Origin: Schizosaccharomyces osmophilus
Taxonomy: Eukaryota; Ascomycota; Schizosaccharomycetes; Schizosaccharomycetales; Schizosaccharomycetaceae
Length of the DNA stretch: 64,000 nt
Direction: 5' to 3'
NCBI RefSeq assembly: GCF_027921745.1
Contig: NC_079239.1
Location: 957,501 to 1,021,500 of the forward strand
Every line of letters starts with the position of its first letter. Positions within the stretch are counted from its first letter, which is position 1. The notes below the pieces were generated by a model. That model had not been told where the DNA came from. It made no database searches and saw nothing but the letters and a program-made list of their open reading frames with translations. Position numbers and translations under genes: made by a program. Below, one piece after another: positions 32,762-42,429 of this stretch.

Positions 32762-33295
32762 TTAGCGTTTATAGATACGGTCTACGAGTTCCTGATAATG
32801 ATTTTGAGCGAGTGAAGTATACCTACATACAGAGGACTCGGTGTTTTGAATAGTTTGACGTGTTTGCAGGCACAGTTGCTCTCGGCGTTCTCGTAAAGCA
32901 GGGAAACGGGTTTCAGTAAATGCCCCAAATTTTCTGGAAGTCTTTGGGAAGCAATATCCAAACGTTCCAATAGTTGCTAGGGAAGTAACAAGCCAGCGTG
33001 CAGGAGCAATCCTGTTTCTAGCGAAAATATTTCCTGCCATACCACCGACTGCGACATAGGCAACTCCAGGGAGCTTCCTTTCCTCAGAGGAAAATACTTC
33101 TTGCTTAGCAATGGAAATTGTGGCACGTTCTTTGGACAAAAACCATCCAAAAGCATTCTCCAATTTCAATCCTGCAAATCCTAATGCACAGTAGATCCTG
33201 GAACGACCATCATGAATACGGTCCGCCAGCCAAGGAAATTCGTTTTTCAATTTCTGGTTATTTTCAACCTTTTCTTCTTGGTAGTAATACGACAT
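32762..33295 (-). CDS. MICOS complex subunit, apolipoprotein O family (Mic26/Mic27)
   Basis: 177 residues, one exon. GVAYVAVGGMAGNIFARNRIAPARWLVTSLATIGTFGYCFP is the ApoO/Mic26-Mic27 core: two Gly/Ala-rich membrane segments (residues ~75-95 and ~100-120) joined by a short basic loop. The N-terminal part (YCALGFAGLKLENAFGWFLSKE) and the helical tail also fit. These proteins shape crista junctions in the mitochondrial inner membrane by binding Mic10 and cardiolipin (known). It matches S. pombe SPCC1442.05c from memory. In S. pombe that gene is close to pre8, but here the 5S/wtf island lies between them. Confidence 0.82.
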   Translation of the reverse strand: MSYYYQEEKVENNQKLKNEFPWLADRIHDGRSRIYCALGFAGLKLENAFGWFLSKERATISIAKQEVFSSEERKLPGVAYVAVGGMAGNIFARNRIAPARWLVTSLATIGTFGYCFPKTSRKFGAFTETRFPALRERREQLCLQTRQTIQNTESSVCRYTSLAQNHYQELVDRIYKR

Positions 33296-34075
33296 ACTTG
33301 CAAGTTGGTTTGGGAATTGTTGGTTCTCCGTCGGAGACAGGCATAATCGATTAGTATACTATTACGAAAAGCGCTGCAGTTCACTAAAGAGTAAATAAAA
33401 GAAAGTATAATATACACCTTTTTTAAAAAACCATTCAAGGAACCAGAGCGCTATATTACATGAGAATGATTTTCTTGTCAAACGTGTTGACTAGTTCCTT
33501 AATTTCTTGCAAACAAAAGAATACAGTATATTTAATTCTAGTTAAACCATTTTTAAAGACCTGCAACAAGCTTCAAAGTCGTTTCATGCAACCAGCTCTT
33601 CACAATTCTTCTTTTATTTATTCATTTATATATAATTTCTACTTTGAAAACATGATAACGAACATAATACTTCATTTCTCTTCTCCATAATATTGTGTAT
33701 AAATCTATCATGTTTATTGACTAAAGCGAAAAGGAAAAATTCGTTAATAAAATTACAAGATCGTAACGCAGCACTCTATTTAGCTAAAACCAAATTTTTA
33801 GTAAGAACCGACCAGCTAGCGCAAAGCGCAAAGCATAAAGCACAAGAAAGAACTTGAAATATAGAGCCGAGAAAAGCAAGACAAAATCGCAGTTCAAACG
33901 TTAGACTTCTAAATAAAAGTATTCCAAGGAAATAAGACGCATTGCTGTATATTTTTAAGAGAAGAGCTTAGATTTTTCTCAAGCGTCACGTGACTTGTTT
34001 CGGTTGTGCTGACACCTTGGATATTGAACCTGTCCTTCGCCAACCACAACATTATTGCTGGGATCGTACCAGAAC
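33296..34075. other. Divergent intergenic, MICOS gene / bdf1
   Basis: Promoter region. It contains the palindrome TCACGTGA at 33986-33993, about 85 bases before the bdf1 start, an E-box type site. A short frame at 33460-33690 is not credible. Confidence 0.5.
33986..33993. promoter_or_regulatory. TCACGTGA E-box upstream of bdf1
   Basis: Perfect 8-bp palindrome, the binding core of bHLH factors, 83-90 bases 5' of the bdf1 ATG. The regulator is not known from the sequence. Confidence 0.4.
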
Positions 34076-35917
34076 ATGAGCGGAGAGTCGCACAGTAATG
34101 ATGTCAAATCCGAATCAAATGAAGATCAATTTCCTATGGAAACCGCGGCCGTAAATGACGAGAATGACGGTTTGGGGCCGTCGGAAGTTCCTGTGAAGAC
34201 GGAAGAACAGGATACAGATACAGGTTCCAAGAAACGGGACGTTTCCGGAAAGCAAGTTAATGAAGCCACTGAACCATCAGAAGAGGATGCGATGAAATTT
34301 GAAGAGCCTTCCGAGTCTCAATCCCAGTCCCAAAGTCTAACCCAATCTCAGGAACCTGTAGAGAAAAGACAGCGAGGGGATGGAATGCCTCCTCCTCAAC
34401 AAAAGTATTGCGCCGCCATTGTTCGCCAACTCAAACGGACCAAAGATTCAGCGCCTTTTCGTGCTCCAGTAGATCCCGTCAAACAAAATATCCCCGATTA
34501 TCCCACCATTGTCAAACAGCCCATGGATTTAGGAACCATTGAGAAAAAAACAAGTAACCGCATTTATTCTTCACCACAAGAATTCATTGATGATATGAAT
34601 TTGATGTTTTCTAATTGCTTTTTATACAATGGTACGAATTCCCCGGTCGGTTCCATGGGAAAGAGTTTGCAGACGGTATTTGAACGCCAATTAAAGCAAT
34701 TACCAGATTCAGATCAAGCCCCAGCACCAGTATCCAAAAAAACCAAACAAAAGCCATCTCCAGCCCCTGTTGCTGTTGCGACCGCCCCAACTCCTGCTGC
34801 TTCTACCCGTACCCGAAGAAGCTCGTCCGTTTCTTCACTGTCTCGTCCTTCCATTTCTTCTGCTCCCCCTTCTGCCGTTCCCTCTGCTACTTCTCCGCCG
34901 CTTGTTGAAGGCAAACCGAAACGTCGAAAGAACAACTCTCAAATGCGGTACTGTACCACGATATTAAAGGAAATTTATAAACGACAGTACGAGCCATTTG
35001 TCTTCCCCTTTTACCAGCCGGTAGATCCAGTGGCTTGTGATTGTCCCGACTATTTTGAAGTAGTTAAATATCCCATGGATTTGAGTACTGTCCAAGCAAA
35101 ACTCAGTAAAAACGAATATGAAGTACCAGATGAATTTGAGTCAGATATACGATTGATGCTTGATAATTGTTTCACATATAATCCTCCTGGAACCCCGGTT
35201 CATCTTATGGGTCGACAACTTGAAGATTTGTTTAATGAAAAGTGGAATGCTCGTCCCAAATATGATGATGTCACCCTTAATAAACAACAGGCTGTTGAGA
35301 CCGCTTCCTTGTTATATGAAAACGGCGATGAAGAAGCTTTTTTGTCGGAAGAAGAAGTAAATGGTGACAAGTTTGCCGCCGTGGATAAACAAATATCCAT
35401 GCTCCAAGACACCCTAGAAGCTATGAAAGCAAAGAAAATGAAACGCATGCGTAAGCCTCGGCGCCGTGACTCCAACAAAGAATACGGGCCTATCACGTAT
35501 GCTATGCAAACTGAATTGGCTGAGAGATGCAATTATTTAACTGCAGAACAATTATCCACAGTTGCAGAAATTTTAAGAGAAGAAATGCCTTGGTTGCGGG
35601 ATACGGATGAAATCGAAATAGATGTTGGAAATATGAAACCAGAAACTTTTCATCGTATTTATCGGTTTGTCTGTAAACCCGAAGCAACTTCCTCTGATCC
35701 ACCTTCTCCTTCTTTGATGCCATCTAGACACGAGAAAAAGAAAGGCAGAGTGCTTTCGGAAACCGAACAGGCAGATAAAATTCGGCGTTTACAGCAGCAG
35801 TTGGATCGTTTTGCTGGCAAAGCGTCCGATGCACCCCTAGGGCAGTCCCATGAATATGATAGAACATCCGAGTCTGCTGAAAGCGATAATGAAAGTGAGA
35901 GCAGTGAATCAGAATAA
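34076..35917 (+). CDS. bdf1: BET-family double bromodomain protein (Bdf1)
   Basis: 613 residues from the ATG at 34076; an in-frame TTG 21 bases upstream is not used. Bromodomain 1 spans ~110-205 (YCAAIVRQLKR, MDLGTIEKK, acetyl-lysine Asn in CFLYNG) and bromodomain 2 ~290-385 (YCTTILKEIYK, MDLSTVQAK, Asn in CFTYNPP). The ET domain is at ~470-535, and the C-terminus is Ser/Glu-rich. Pro/Ala-rich linkers join them. BET proteins read acetylated histone H4, recruit TFIID or SWR1 and limit heterochromatin (known). S. pombe has Bdf1 and Bdf2. The chromosome III neighbours (Utp12-domain gene, tef5) point to Bdf1 (SPCC1450.02). Confidence 0.92.
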   Translation: MSGESHSNDVKSESNEDQFPMETAAVNDENDGLGPSEVPVKTEEQDTDTGSKKRDVSGKQVNEATEPSEEDAMKFEEPSESQSQSQSLTQSQEPVEKRQRGDGMPPPQQKYCAAIVRQLKRTKDSAPFRAPVDPVKQNIPDYPTIVKQPMDLGTIEKKTSNRIYSSPQEFIDDMNLMFSNCFLYNGTNSPVGSMGKSLQTVFERQLKQLPDSDQAPAPVSKKTKQKPSPAPVAVATAPTPAASTRTRRSSSVSSLSRPSISSAPPSAVPSATSPPLVEGKPKRRKNNSQMRYCTTILKEIYKRQYEPFVFPFYQPVDPVACDCPDYFEVVKYPMDLSTVQAKLSKNEYEVPDEFESDIRLMLDNCFTYNPPGTPVHLMGRQLEDLFNEKWNARPKYDDVTLNKQQAVETASLLYENGDEEAFLSEEEVNGDKFAAVDKQISMLQDTLEAMKAKKMKRMRKPRRRDSNKEYGPITYAMQTELAERCNYLTAEQLSTVAEILREEMPWLRDTDEIEIDVGNMKPETFHRIYRFVCKPEATSSDPPSPSLMPSRHEKKKGRVLSETEQADKIRRLQQQLDRFAGKASDAPLGQSHEYDRTSESAESDNESESSESE

Positions 35918-36755
35918 AGGTTTTTTCGTTTGTTCTCGCAACTGGATATTACCAGAAAAGGCATTTGTTAGTTTCCTCTCAGAAAAGCCAACAAATGTTC
36001 CTTGAGCGTCGGTTATGTCATATATAATTAATAAGTTTAATAATAGGAACAGTCTTAATGGTTTGTTATGTTCATCAGTTGAAGAATGTTTTAAAGCCAT
36101 GGAAGGACCGTCGCCATTTTCATGTTAGCAAAATTGCTAAATACGATTTTTGATGGACAATACTCTAAAGTTGTGAAGCGATTGCTTAAGTTTTATGAGT
36201 TTGGATCATATAAACGGAAGTTGTCGTTTAGCTTAAGAGGAAGATCACTCAGTTTTTGTCCAATTCACAACATTTGCCTAATATGTTGTACTGTTTATGA
36301 ATTTTTTTCTTTCGTGTATAATGTCTTTTCTCTTCGATAATTGATTTCCTTTTCAATCTACTCTCGATGCTATACCAATCAGTTTAGCAAGATGATTTTT
36401 CTTGTGAAAGTTTTGTACGACCCATGTCGCTCTTTTCCGCCCTTTGCCGCATAAGTTGTGCTTTATGTGCAATACAAAAATCAATTACTCTGTCATTTTT
36501 GTTTATAAATTCACTGTAAATAAATATTAATGTTTCCACTTCTATAAAGTGCAAGCTAGAGAGATTCACCAAACTTTTCTTGTAGAAATGATCATAATGA
36601 TTATTAAAAATAAAATAGCTTAATTATATTACAAATCAAATAGTGAGCGGTTCGAATCCTGGAGAACCCATTATTTTAGGGAAAATTGGTGAGTGTTTAG
36701 GACACGTTGGAAAAGTTGCGCAGTGCCAACCTCATAAAATCGCATAAAAACAAAT
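35918..36755. other. Intergenic, bdf1 to Utp12-domain gene
   Basis: AT-rich 840 bases. The only marked element is a perfect Pol III B-box at 36649-36659 without the rest of a tRNA gene. Small frames on both strands are not credible. Confidence 0.5.
36649..36659 (+). promoter_or_regulatory. Solitary Pol III B-box (GGTTCGAATCC)
   Basis: Exact match to the B-box consensus GGTTCGANTCC. The surrounding bases do not form a T-arm or acceptor stem and there is no A-box at tRNA distance. It lies 97-107 bases before the ATG of the next gene. TFIIIC binds such orphan boxes in S. pombe (COC sites). Confidence 0.55.
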
Positions 36756-37568
36756 ATGGATGCTTTACCTGAGCAAGGAATTCGGTTAGAAGAAGGACAA
36801 GATACAAATGTATTATTTGAAAAATGTCTAGGTTGCTCTGACGTTGGAATCGTTTCCGGTACCGTTCGAAACATGGATGGAACCATGGCCGCGGAGCTTG
36901 TCCGCAGACTTGTGACAGAAATGTCATCAGAAATGCGTCCTACCATGGCGATTTGGTTGCATTGGATTATTGTGACTCATGGTGGATATCTGGCTAGTGT
37001 ACAGGATTTGCAAGAACCATTGAATGAATTGCACGGCAAGTTGATACATGGCGGAGATCTTCTTATGAAGATTTCTGCTCTTTCCGGAAGATTAAGCATG
37101 GTACTTGGACAAGCTGAGATCCGAGAGAGTCGACAACTTGATCAAGAAGGAAGTAGTGAAGAGGACAGTGATTATGAGGATGAGCAAAACTCTGACTACG
37201 ATATTGAGGTAGTGGACGAAAATGAAGATGAATTGGATGAAAACGAAGAAGAGGAAGCCGCAGCTGCAGCCGCTGAGATTATGAAACATAACAAGTTAGA
37301 CGAAGATAAGGCGCATACATATCTCTCTCCCGATGCAGAACTGTCCCCTAGAAGACGACAATTGGAAAACAAACATCACTTTAGTGAAGAAGAAGAAGAT
37401 GATGATGACGATGAGGAAGAAGATGACAACGAGCAAGCATTACATGAAGATGGAACTGGTGAATCTGAGTCAGAATCTGAAGCAGAAGTGGAGGCTGCTA
37501 GGCCAGTTCCAGTACGCAAGAATCCTCGCCCTGAAAGCCCGAGAAAGTCTATGCGCAAATCTAGGTAA
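36756..37568 (+). CDS. Utp12-domain nucleolar ribosome-biogenesis protein
   Basis: 270 residues in one exon. Residues 1-115 form a Utp12 domain (NVLFEKCLGCSDVGIVSGTV; VRRLVTEM...MAIWLHWIIVTHGGYLAS; LNELHGKL), the C-terminal module of small-subunit processome proteins Utp5, Utp9, Utp12 and Utp13. No WD40 repeats precede it, and the start codon lies just after non-coding AT-rich DNA, so it looks like a stand-alone Utp12 protein. The second half is strongly acidic (Asp/Glu runs 37384-37431), then basic at the very end. It probably acts in nucleolar 18S rRNA processing (inference). Position matches S. pombe SPCC1450.03. Confidence 0.82.
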   Translation: MDALPEQGIRLEEGQDTNVLFEKCLGCSDVGIVSGTVRNMDGTMAAELVRRLVTEMSSEMRPTMAIWLHWIIVTHGGYLASVQDLQEPLNELHGKLIHGGDLLMKISALSGRLSMVLGQAEIRESRQLDQEGSSEEDSDYEDEQNSDYDIEVVDENEDELDENEEEEAAAAAAEIMKHNKLDEDKAHTYLSPDAELSPRRRQLENKHHFSEEEEDDDDDEEEDDNEQALHEDGTGESESESEAEVEAARPVPVRKNPRPESPRKSMRKSR

Positions 37569-38236
37569 AAAAGTAAACTTCCCAATTTGTAAACATAGCT
37601 AGTGGCGCGAGTTTTCCGTTTGAACCAATGTTTCGAGTTTTTTGATTTCTTGTTAGTTTCTCGCAAAGAACGAGACTAAAAACGCTTATGTAGCTTGGCT
37701 TTTGGAATGCTTTCATATAAGTATTATAGAGAACAAAAGCAAAAATTTTGTACTATATTTTTTCGTTGATCGACGAAAAAGTTATTAGCGGACATGGCGA
37801 TTTAAAAAGGATTTCAACTGTTTATGGATCTAATTTATTTCAGGTTTAGATGTACCATAGGTTTTGGGTTTGGCTAATAATACTGTTTGATTATAACAAA
37901 GGTTCCTACCAAGAGTGTCTATGAGGGATGATATATTTAATCCTTTTTCTAGACTACTGTACATGACTATACACTCAAGATCCATCTAAATTTTCAAATT
38001 GTTTCATTTACAACCTTTTTCTTTGTACACCTACCTTTCCTTTCACTAGTCCTTTTGATGAAACAGATTACTACACTGTATCTCCTTGTAAAATGGTATC
38101 GGTACGTAACGATGCCAGACGTACTACTAAACAACTTAGCAAATTCGATTAAAATATTATTTTTTTATTGCTTAGTGCAAAGTGATTTACCTGTGCAGAA
38201 AGAAGAGAAATTTTCTTGTCCACAACCAACAACAAA
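37569..38236. other. Intergenic upstream of tef5
   Basis: Strong-promoter candidate region, with a pyrimidine-rich segment just before the tef5 ATG. No gene called; a 79-codon frame at 38055-38294 merges with tef5 exon 1 in another frame. Confidence 0.5.
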
Positions 38237-39055
38237 ATGGGTTTCACTAATTTCACCTCCGACGCTGGTCTTAAGCAACTCAACGACTACTTGACTGACA
38301 AGTCTTTCATTGAAGGGTAAGCAGATACTTTGACGACGATATCCCTCAGTCGGACAAAGGGAAATTGCTGAAAGTTTGACAAATTTTGTGTTTGATTGAG
38401 TGTTAGTGGATTATTCTCGTTTTCATAAAGAATACCTCAATTGTTGATCGATGTCGATTCGGTTTTGTACAAGTATGCTAACTTTGAATGTAGTCACTCT
38501 GCCAGCCAAGCTGACGCTGTCGTCTTTAAGGCTGTTGGTGCCGCCCCCAACGCCGAGAAGTTCCCTAACGCTGCTCGTTGGTATAAGCAAATTGCCACCT
38601 ACGACGTTGCAACCCTCCCTGGTACCGCCAAGGAGCTCTCTGCTTACGGCCCTGCTGAGGGTGCCGCTGCTGAGGAGGATGACATCGATCTTTTCGGCTC
38701 TGACGAGGAGGATCCCGAAGCTGAGCGTATCAAATCTGAGCGTGTCGCTGAGTACAATAAGAAGAAGTCTAAGAAGCCCAAGGCCATTCAAAAGTCTCTT
38801 GTTACTATGGACGTTAAGCCCTGGGATGATGAGACCCCTATGGACGAACTTGAGAAGGCTGTCCGTGGCATCCAAATGGATGGTCTCTTGTGGGGTGTCT
38901 CTAGACTTGTTCCCGTCGGTTTTGGTGTCAACAAATTCCAAATTAACTTGGTTGTTGAAGACGACAAGGTTTCTTTGGAAGCTCTCCAAGAAGAACTTGA
39001 AGGTTTGGAGGACTATGTCCAATCCACCGATGTTGCCGCTATGTCCAAGTTGTAA
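38237..39055 (+). CDS. tef5: Translation elongation factor eEF1B beta subunit (Tef5)
   Basis: Exons 38237-38316 and 38494-39055 (GTAAGC donor, GCTAAC branch, TGTAG acceptor). The join reads [16 protein letters not shown], as in other EF-1 beta proteins. The product is about 213 residues. It has an N-terminal GST-C-like helical domain, the acidic [14 protein letters not shown] linker, and the C-terminal guanine-exchange domain ([38 protein letters not shown]) that recycles eEF1A-GDP to GTP during elongation (known). Codon use is strongly biased to GCC, AAG, GTC and CTC, as for highly expressed genes; that bias leaves long open shadow frames on both strands. The 177-nt intron is long for this genome. 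Confidence 0.97.
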
Positions 39056-39449
39056 GCTCGTTCCTTGTTAGTAGTAATTGCAATAGGTACGAAGAAAGAT
39101 TGGGTATATGCAGGAATGGTCAAATAACAATCGATTTTTCAAAAATTAAAAAGAGATGAGGTAGATATGCTGGTAGAGAAAGAGAATGACGGACAGGAAC
39201 TAGGCTGGATGATGACAGTGAAACACACTTAGGTGTTAGTAAGTGAGACGCAAAATTGTAAGCAAGGTTTTGAAGTCTTTTGTAAATTGAACAAAAACAC
39301 ACATGTTTAATATATACTAAAGGATATGTTGATACTATCAAAATTACAGATTACTCTAGAAAGAACTTTCATTGAAACTTGACAAGTTAGGCAATTACTG
39401 CAGCCAAGCAAGACAAAAATTATATTGTGAGTCCACTCGTATCGTTTAT
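39056..39449. other. Convergent intergenic, tef5 / rox3
   Basis: Shared 3' UTR region; nothing else supported. Confidence 0.5.
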
Positions 39450-39872
39450 TCAAGGTCTTCTTGAACGTACAGGGCTCTTAGGCTGTGAAGAATCCCGACT
39501 ACCAGGACCCATAGGCGCATCGTCGTCAAGGCCAAAAACCTTTGGATTAAAACCTGGAAGTATGCCAGGCTGAACATGGCTGAATGCTTGAATCAGCTGT
39601 TCTTCGTCGACAGCGACATCTTCCATGATAGGATTAGCAAGCCATTGTTTTAAAGTGTCGTCCTTGATTATTTCATTGTGTCCAGGTAAATCTTGAATAT
39701 ACGCCTTGTACGATCGACGCATTTTCCGTTTATTTCCATGCTCATCAATCCGTCCAACCTTTTTGACAAGCTCTGAAAGTCCATATACTTCCATCAAGTT
39801 CTCATGCGGCGACGGCTTCACAGGCTGATACTGTACGCTTCCTACATAGTGATACTTGGGCGATTCCGGCAT
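39450..39872 (-). CDS. rox3: Mediator subunit Med19/Rox3
   Basis: 140 residues in one exon. YHYVGSVQYQPVKPSPHENLMEVYGL and KRKMRRSYKAYIQDLPGHNEII are the conserved Med19 blocks; ILPGFNPKVFGLD is the C-terminal one. A short Ser/Pro/Arg tail follows. Med19 belongs to the head/middle interface of Mediator, which bridges activators and RNA polymerase II (known). The length matches S. pombe Rox3 (SPCC1450.05c), and the neighbours tef5 and grx3 agree. Confidence 0.9.
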   Translation of the reverse strand: MPESPKYHYVGSVQYQPVKPSPHENLMEVYGLSELVKKVGRIDEHGNKRKMRRSYKAYIQDLPGHNEIIKDDTLKQWLANPIMEDVAVDEEQLIQAFSHVQPGILPGFNPKVFGLDDDAPMGPGSRDSSQPKSPVRSRRP

Positions 39873-40204
39873 GTGCTAACGAAATAAAACTTAAATAAGA
39901 TGTAAAATATGAAAAATTCTGACTTTCGCAAAGAAAAAAGATCTTATAGTTGCTAGGACCAAAATTCCTTTGTGAGGTTGTTATGGTAAAGAGGAAATGC
40001 TGCTAGTGATGGCATGAATAATGAGCTAATGAAATGGGTTCATACAGCGTGGATGTGGGATTTAAATTAAGGTAATTAGAAAAGTAAAAAAAATAAAAAA
40101 TAAAAAGAAACTCAAACTCAAACTCAAGCAAAATCGAAATCACTGCACCTGTTCGTAAACGAGCAAGACTAGCGGGTGTAAGACAAGTCGACCATCATAG
40201 GCGC
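39873..40204. other. Intergenic, grx3 3' side to rox3 start
   Basis: rox3 promoter with A-rich repeats (AAACTCAAACTCAAACTCAAG near 40109). No gene. Confidence 0.5.
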
Positions 40205-40726
40205 TTAGGCTTCTTGAATAGGAATAATTTTGACTTGATTGTGCGTCCAACGATCCAATTCGCCTTGAATTTGGTGCTCCCGGTAGAGCAATTGTAAATC
40301 CTCATATCCACCAATGCTATGACCACCAAAAAAAATATTTGGAAGTGTGTAAACACCGCTAATGGAAGATAACCATGAGCGCAATTCGGTACTATGGGTG
40401 AAGTCTGTGACTTCGACGATGAAAGGAGCAGGTTCCATATTGAGTATATCCGTCAGCATGGACTTGGCTGCCTGACTGTATAGGCAACCTGGACGACTAA
40501 AGACCATGACGGGATTTTCAAGAAAAACCTGGAAATCCTTTTCTTCTACTGCATCTTTACTAGGAAGTTTGGCCTCGTAGGAAGTTGAAGAAGGATGGCT
40601 TTGCGCAGCAAGAGGACTCGACGAGCTTTTCGTTAGCGGTATACTAAAAGGAAAAGGTAGAATTAATTGAAGAAACAGCAGGATAATGAAGATAGATCCG
40701 CATAAAATAAGTTTGGGATTTAGCAT
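40205..40726 (-). CDS. grx3: Membrane-anchored glutaredoxin Grx3
   Basis: 173 residues. An N-terminal signal anchor (ILCGSIFIILLFLQLILPF, residues ~7-25) is followed by a Ser/Pro-rich stalk and a glutaredoxin fold from about residue 60. The active site is PGCLYS, with one redox cysteine and Ser in the second position of CxxC, so it is monothiol-like. The cis-proline (YTLPNIFF) and the GGYEDL glutathione-binding turn are present. With a signal anchor it should face the secretory lumen, like yeast Grx6/Grx7 (inference). Position corresponds to S. pombe Grx3 (SPCC1450.06c). Confidence 0.88.
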   Translation of the reverse strand: MLNPKLILCGSIFIILLFLQLILPFPFSIPLTKSSSSPLAAQSHPSSTSYEAKLPSKDAVEEKDFQVFLENPVMVFSRPGCLYSQAAKSMLTDILNMEPAPFIVEVTDFTHSTELRSWLSSISGVYTLPNIFFGGHSIGGYEDLQLLYREHQIQGELDRWTHNQVKIIPIQEA

Positions 40727-41195
40727 CGTGGATATTCAAGATCGGGGTTTTTTTATAAAACGTGATTCGTAAATTATGTATGAAATAAAAAATAATGATA
40801 CAAGCAGCCTTCGATTGCCAATGTGGCTCAAAAATTGAGATTCTAAAACTGTTTACGGTGGATGGGGTTGTAAAGGAATAAAATAAACCTGTTAGGATTT
40901 TCAAACGAAGGATTTTACATGAAAGATACGTTTTTCTTATATCTTCCTTGTTATTATTGTCTGTCAAGGACTTTGTCTTTACTTTGAGGAAATCCGGCGT
41001 TTCAGAAACACCCTTTTAAACTAGCATGTGCGAGTGTAGAAAAAAATAGCAAATTATTTAATTATCTAGATTGGATAGGGAAAAAGTAGAAATGAATTAC
41101 GAACGTAAACAAATGGTCATGAAAGAGTAGAATCAAATAAATAAAATAAAAGGCGAGTAAGGAAAACAGAGCAAGTACAAAAGAGCATTCACAAT
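40727..41195. other. Intergenic, dao1 3' side to grx3 start
   Basis: AT-rich, no supportable gene; a minus-strand frame at 40644-40967 merely extends grx3 upstream in another frame. Confidence 0.5.
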
Positions 41196-42239
41196 TTAAG
41201 CAAACTTTATTAAGGGAAGGGACAACATGACTGAATCAAAAGCCATACCATACCCAGCTTGGTAGCCCGTGCCAGAGGCACCATAATCATGGATCAGAGG
41301 GAATTTGGTACCTGGAAGAGTATCCAATTCTACACGAGCACCACCATTACGAGAAGGACGGAAACCGACTGCTTCATAAATGATCTTTGCAGCTTCGGGA
41401 CCTTGATGTTGAAACAGCTCTGGCATAAGCGCAGCTGTGCGCTTTAAGATATCTTGAGTATCTTCAGGGTGAATTTCACGATCCCAGTTGCCCTTTTGCA
41501 TAAAACCTCCCAAAACGACACCGCCGTTGAAAGGACGAGGAATGATGTAGGTATCAGAATTCGTACCATTGCGGATTCTCGTTTCTTTGATGTGAGGAGC
41601 ATCGACACAGACAACGTGGCCGCGAGTAGGATACACGTCTGGATCTTCTACACCTCCAAGCGTAGAAGCCCAAACTCCTGGACAATTAAAGACCACAGTC
41701 GGGTTAGGAACAAACTGCAGAACATCGTTGATATGTTTAATTTCTTCTTTGACGAAAGTGACTCCAGAATCGTTAAGAATGCTGTGAATGAAGTTTAAAT
41801 ACTGAGGAACATTTATCAAAAACGTAGTGCCGGTGTGGCCGTAAAGGCAGTTTTCAGGCAGTTCTTCCTTAGGAATAGTTTTGAAATCTTTTACATAAGA
41901 ACTCCAAGAGCGAATCTTCTCAAGGTTAGGATCATAATCCCAGAGCTCACGAAGATCAGCAAAGACGACACCTGATTCCTTTCGAGTGTTTGCAAGATAA
42001 GCAAGTCGATTATAGGTAATCCTGTCCCATCGCAGGGCTTTTTCGTCTCCACTTGAGATACTACAGAAATTTGCGCCAGCCCAAGGCGAAGTATAATCAA
42101 CAGAACGATCTTCAGGTGTATGCTTGGCAATAACTTTTATACGAGGGCCCAATCCAAAATCGCATAGAATCCATGCTGTTGTAAGTCCAATGACCCCTGC
42201 TCCAACAATAGCAATATCCTGGGTCTGCTGAGCTGACAT
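41196..42239 (-). CDS. dao1: D-amino acid oxidase
   Basis: 347 residues, one exon. The N-terminal FAD loop IAIVGAGVIGLTTAW (GxGxxG at residues 13-18), DYTSPWAGANFCS, the substrate-domain segment PRPFNGGVVLGGF and VGFRPSRNGGARVE near the end are DAO signatures. So is the C-terminal HDYGASGTGYQAGYGMA, which closes the FAD site. The enzyme oxidises D-amino acids to 2-oxo acids, ammonia and hydrogen peroxide, usually in peroxisomes (known). The C-terminus LPLIKFA is not a canonical SKL-type PTS1, so targeting is uncertain. Matches S. pombe SPCC1450.07c. Confidence 0.93.
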   Translation of the reverse strand: MSAQQTQDIAIVGAGVIGLTTAWILCDFGLGPRIKVIAKHTPEDRSVDYTSPWAGANFCSISSGDEKALRWDRITYNRLAYLANTRKESGVVFADLRELWDYDPNLEKIRSWSSYVKDFKTIPKEELPENCLYGHTGTTFLINVPQYLNFIHSILNDSGVTFVKEEIKHINDVLQFVPNPTVVFNCPGVWASTLGGVEDPDVYPTRGHVVCVDAPHIKETRIRNGTNSDTYIIPRPFNGGVVLGGFMQKGNWDREIHPEDTQDILKRTAALMPELFQHQGPEAAKIIYEAVGFRPSRNGGARVELDTLPGTKFPLIHDYGASGTGYQAGYGMAFDSVMLSLPLIKFA

Positions 42240-42379
42240 TATATTTGATGTATAGAAGTAAATTAGTTTAAAAATACAACTTCAATAAACCTACGAACTG
42301 ATTAGCTTTCACATTCTTCAACTTGCAAACATTCTCTTCTCCAGTATGTTTATTAATATAGTATAGTGAGGGAGAAGCT

Positions 42380-42403
42380 TATAAAAAGTAACCTTTGTGA
42401 CGT
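42380..42403 (+). promoter_or_regulatory. TATA box and CRE-like TGACGT upstream of small ORF
   Basis: TATAAAA at 42380-42386 and TGACGT at 42398-42403, followed by an ATG at 42430. TGACGT is the core of the Atf1/Pcr1 stress-response site. It could equally serve dao1, which starts on the other strand 140 bases away. Confidence 0.35.
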
Positions 42404-42429
42404 ACCTAGAATTCTAGGAGAAAGGCAAG

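Noticed and set aside
26417-34075. LTR retrotransposon (Tf-type) remnants near the wtf gene
   Set aside because: In S. pombe wtf genes often lie by Tf LTRs, but I saw no reverse transcriptase, integrase or paired terminal repeats here; only 5S genes flank it.
36641-36672. tRNA-like 3' half (GGTTCGAATCC...GAACCCA)
   Set aside because: The bases around the B-box do not pair as a T-arm, and no matching acceptor or anticodon arm lies upstream, so it is not a tRNA gene; kept only as an orphan B-box.
38423-39071. Open frames of 199 residues (minus) and 206 residues (plus, second frame) overlapping tef5
   Set aside because: They are shadows of strong codon bias in a highly expressed gene; only the EF-1 beta frame has domain sequence.
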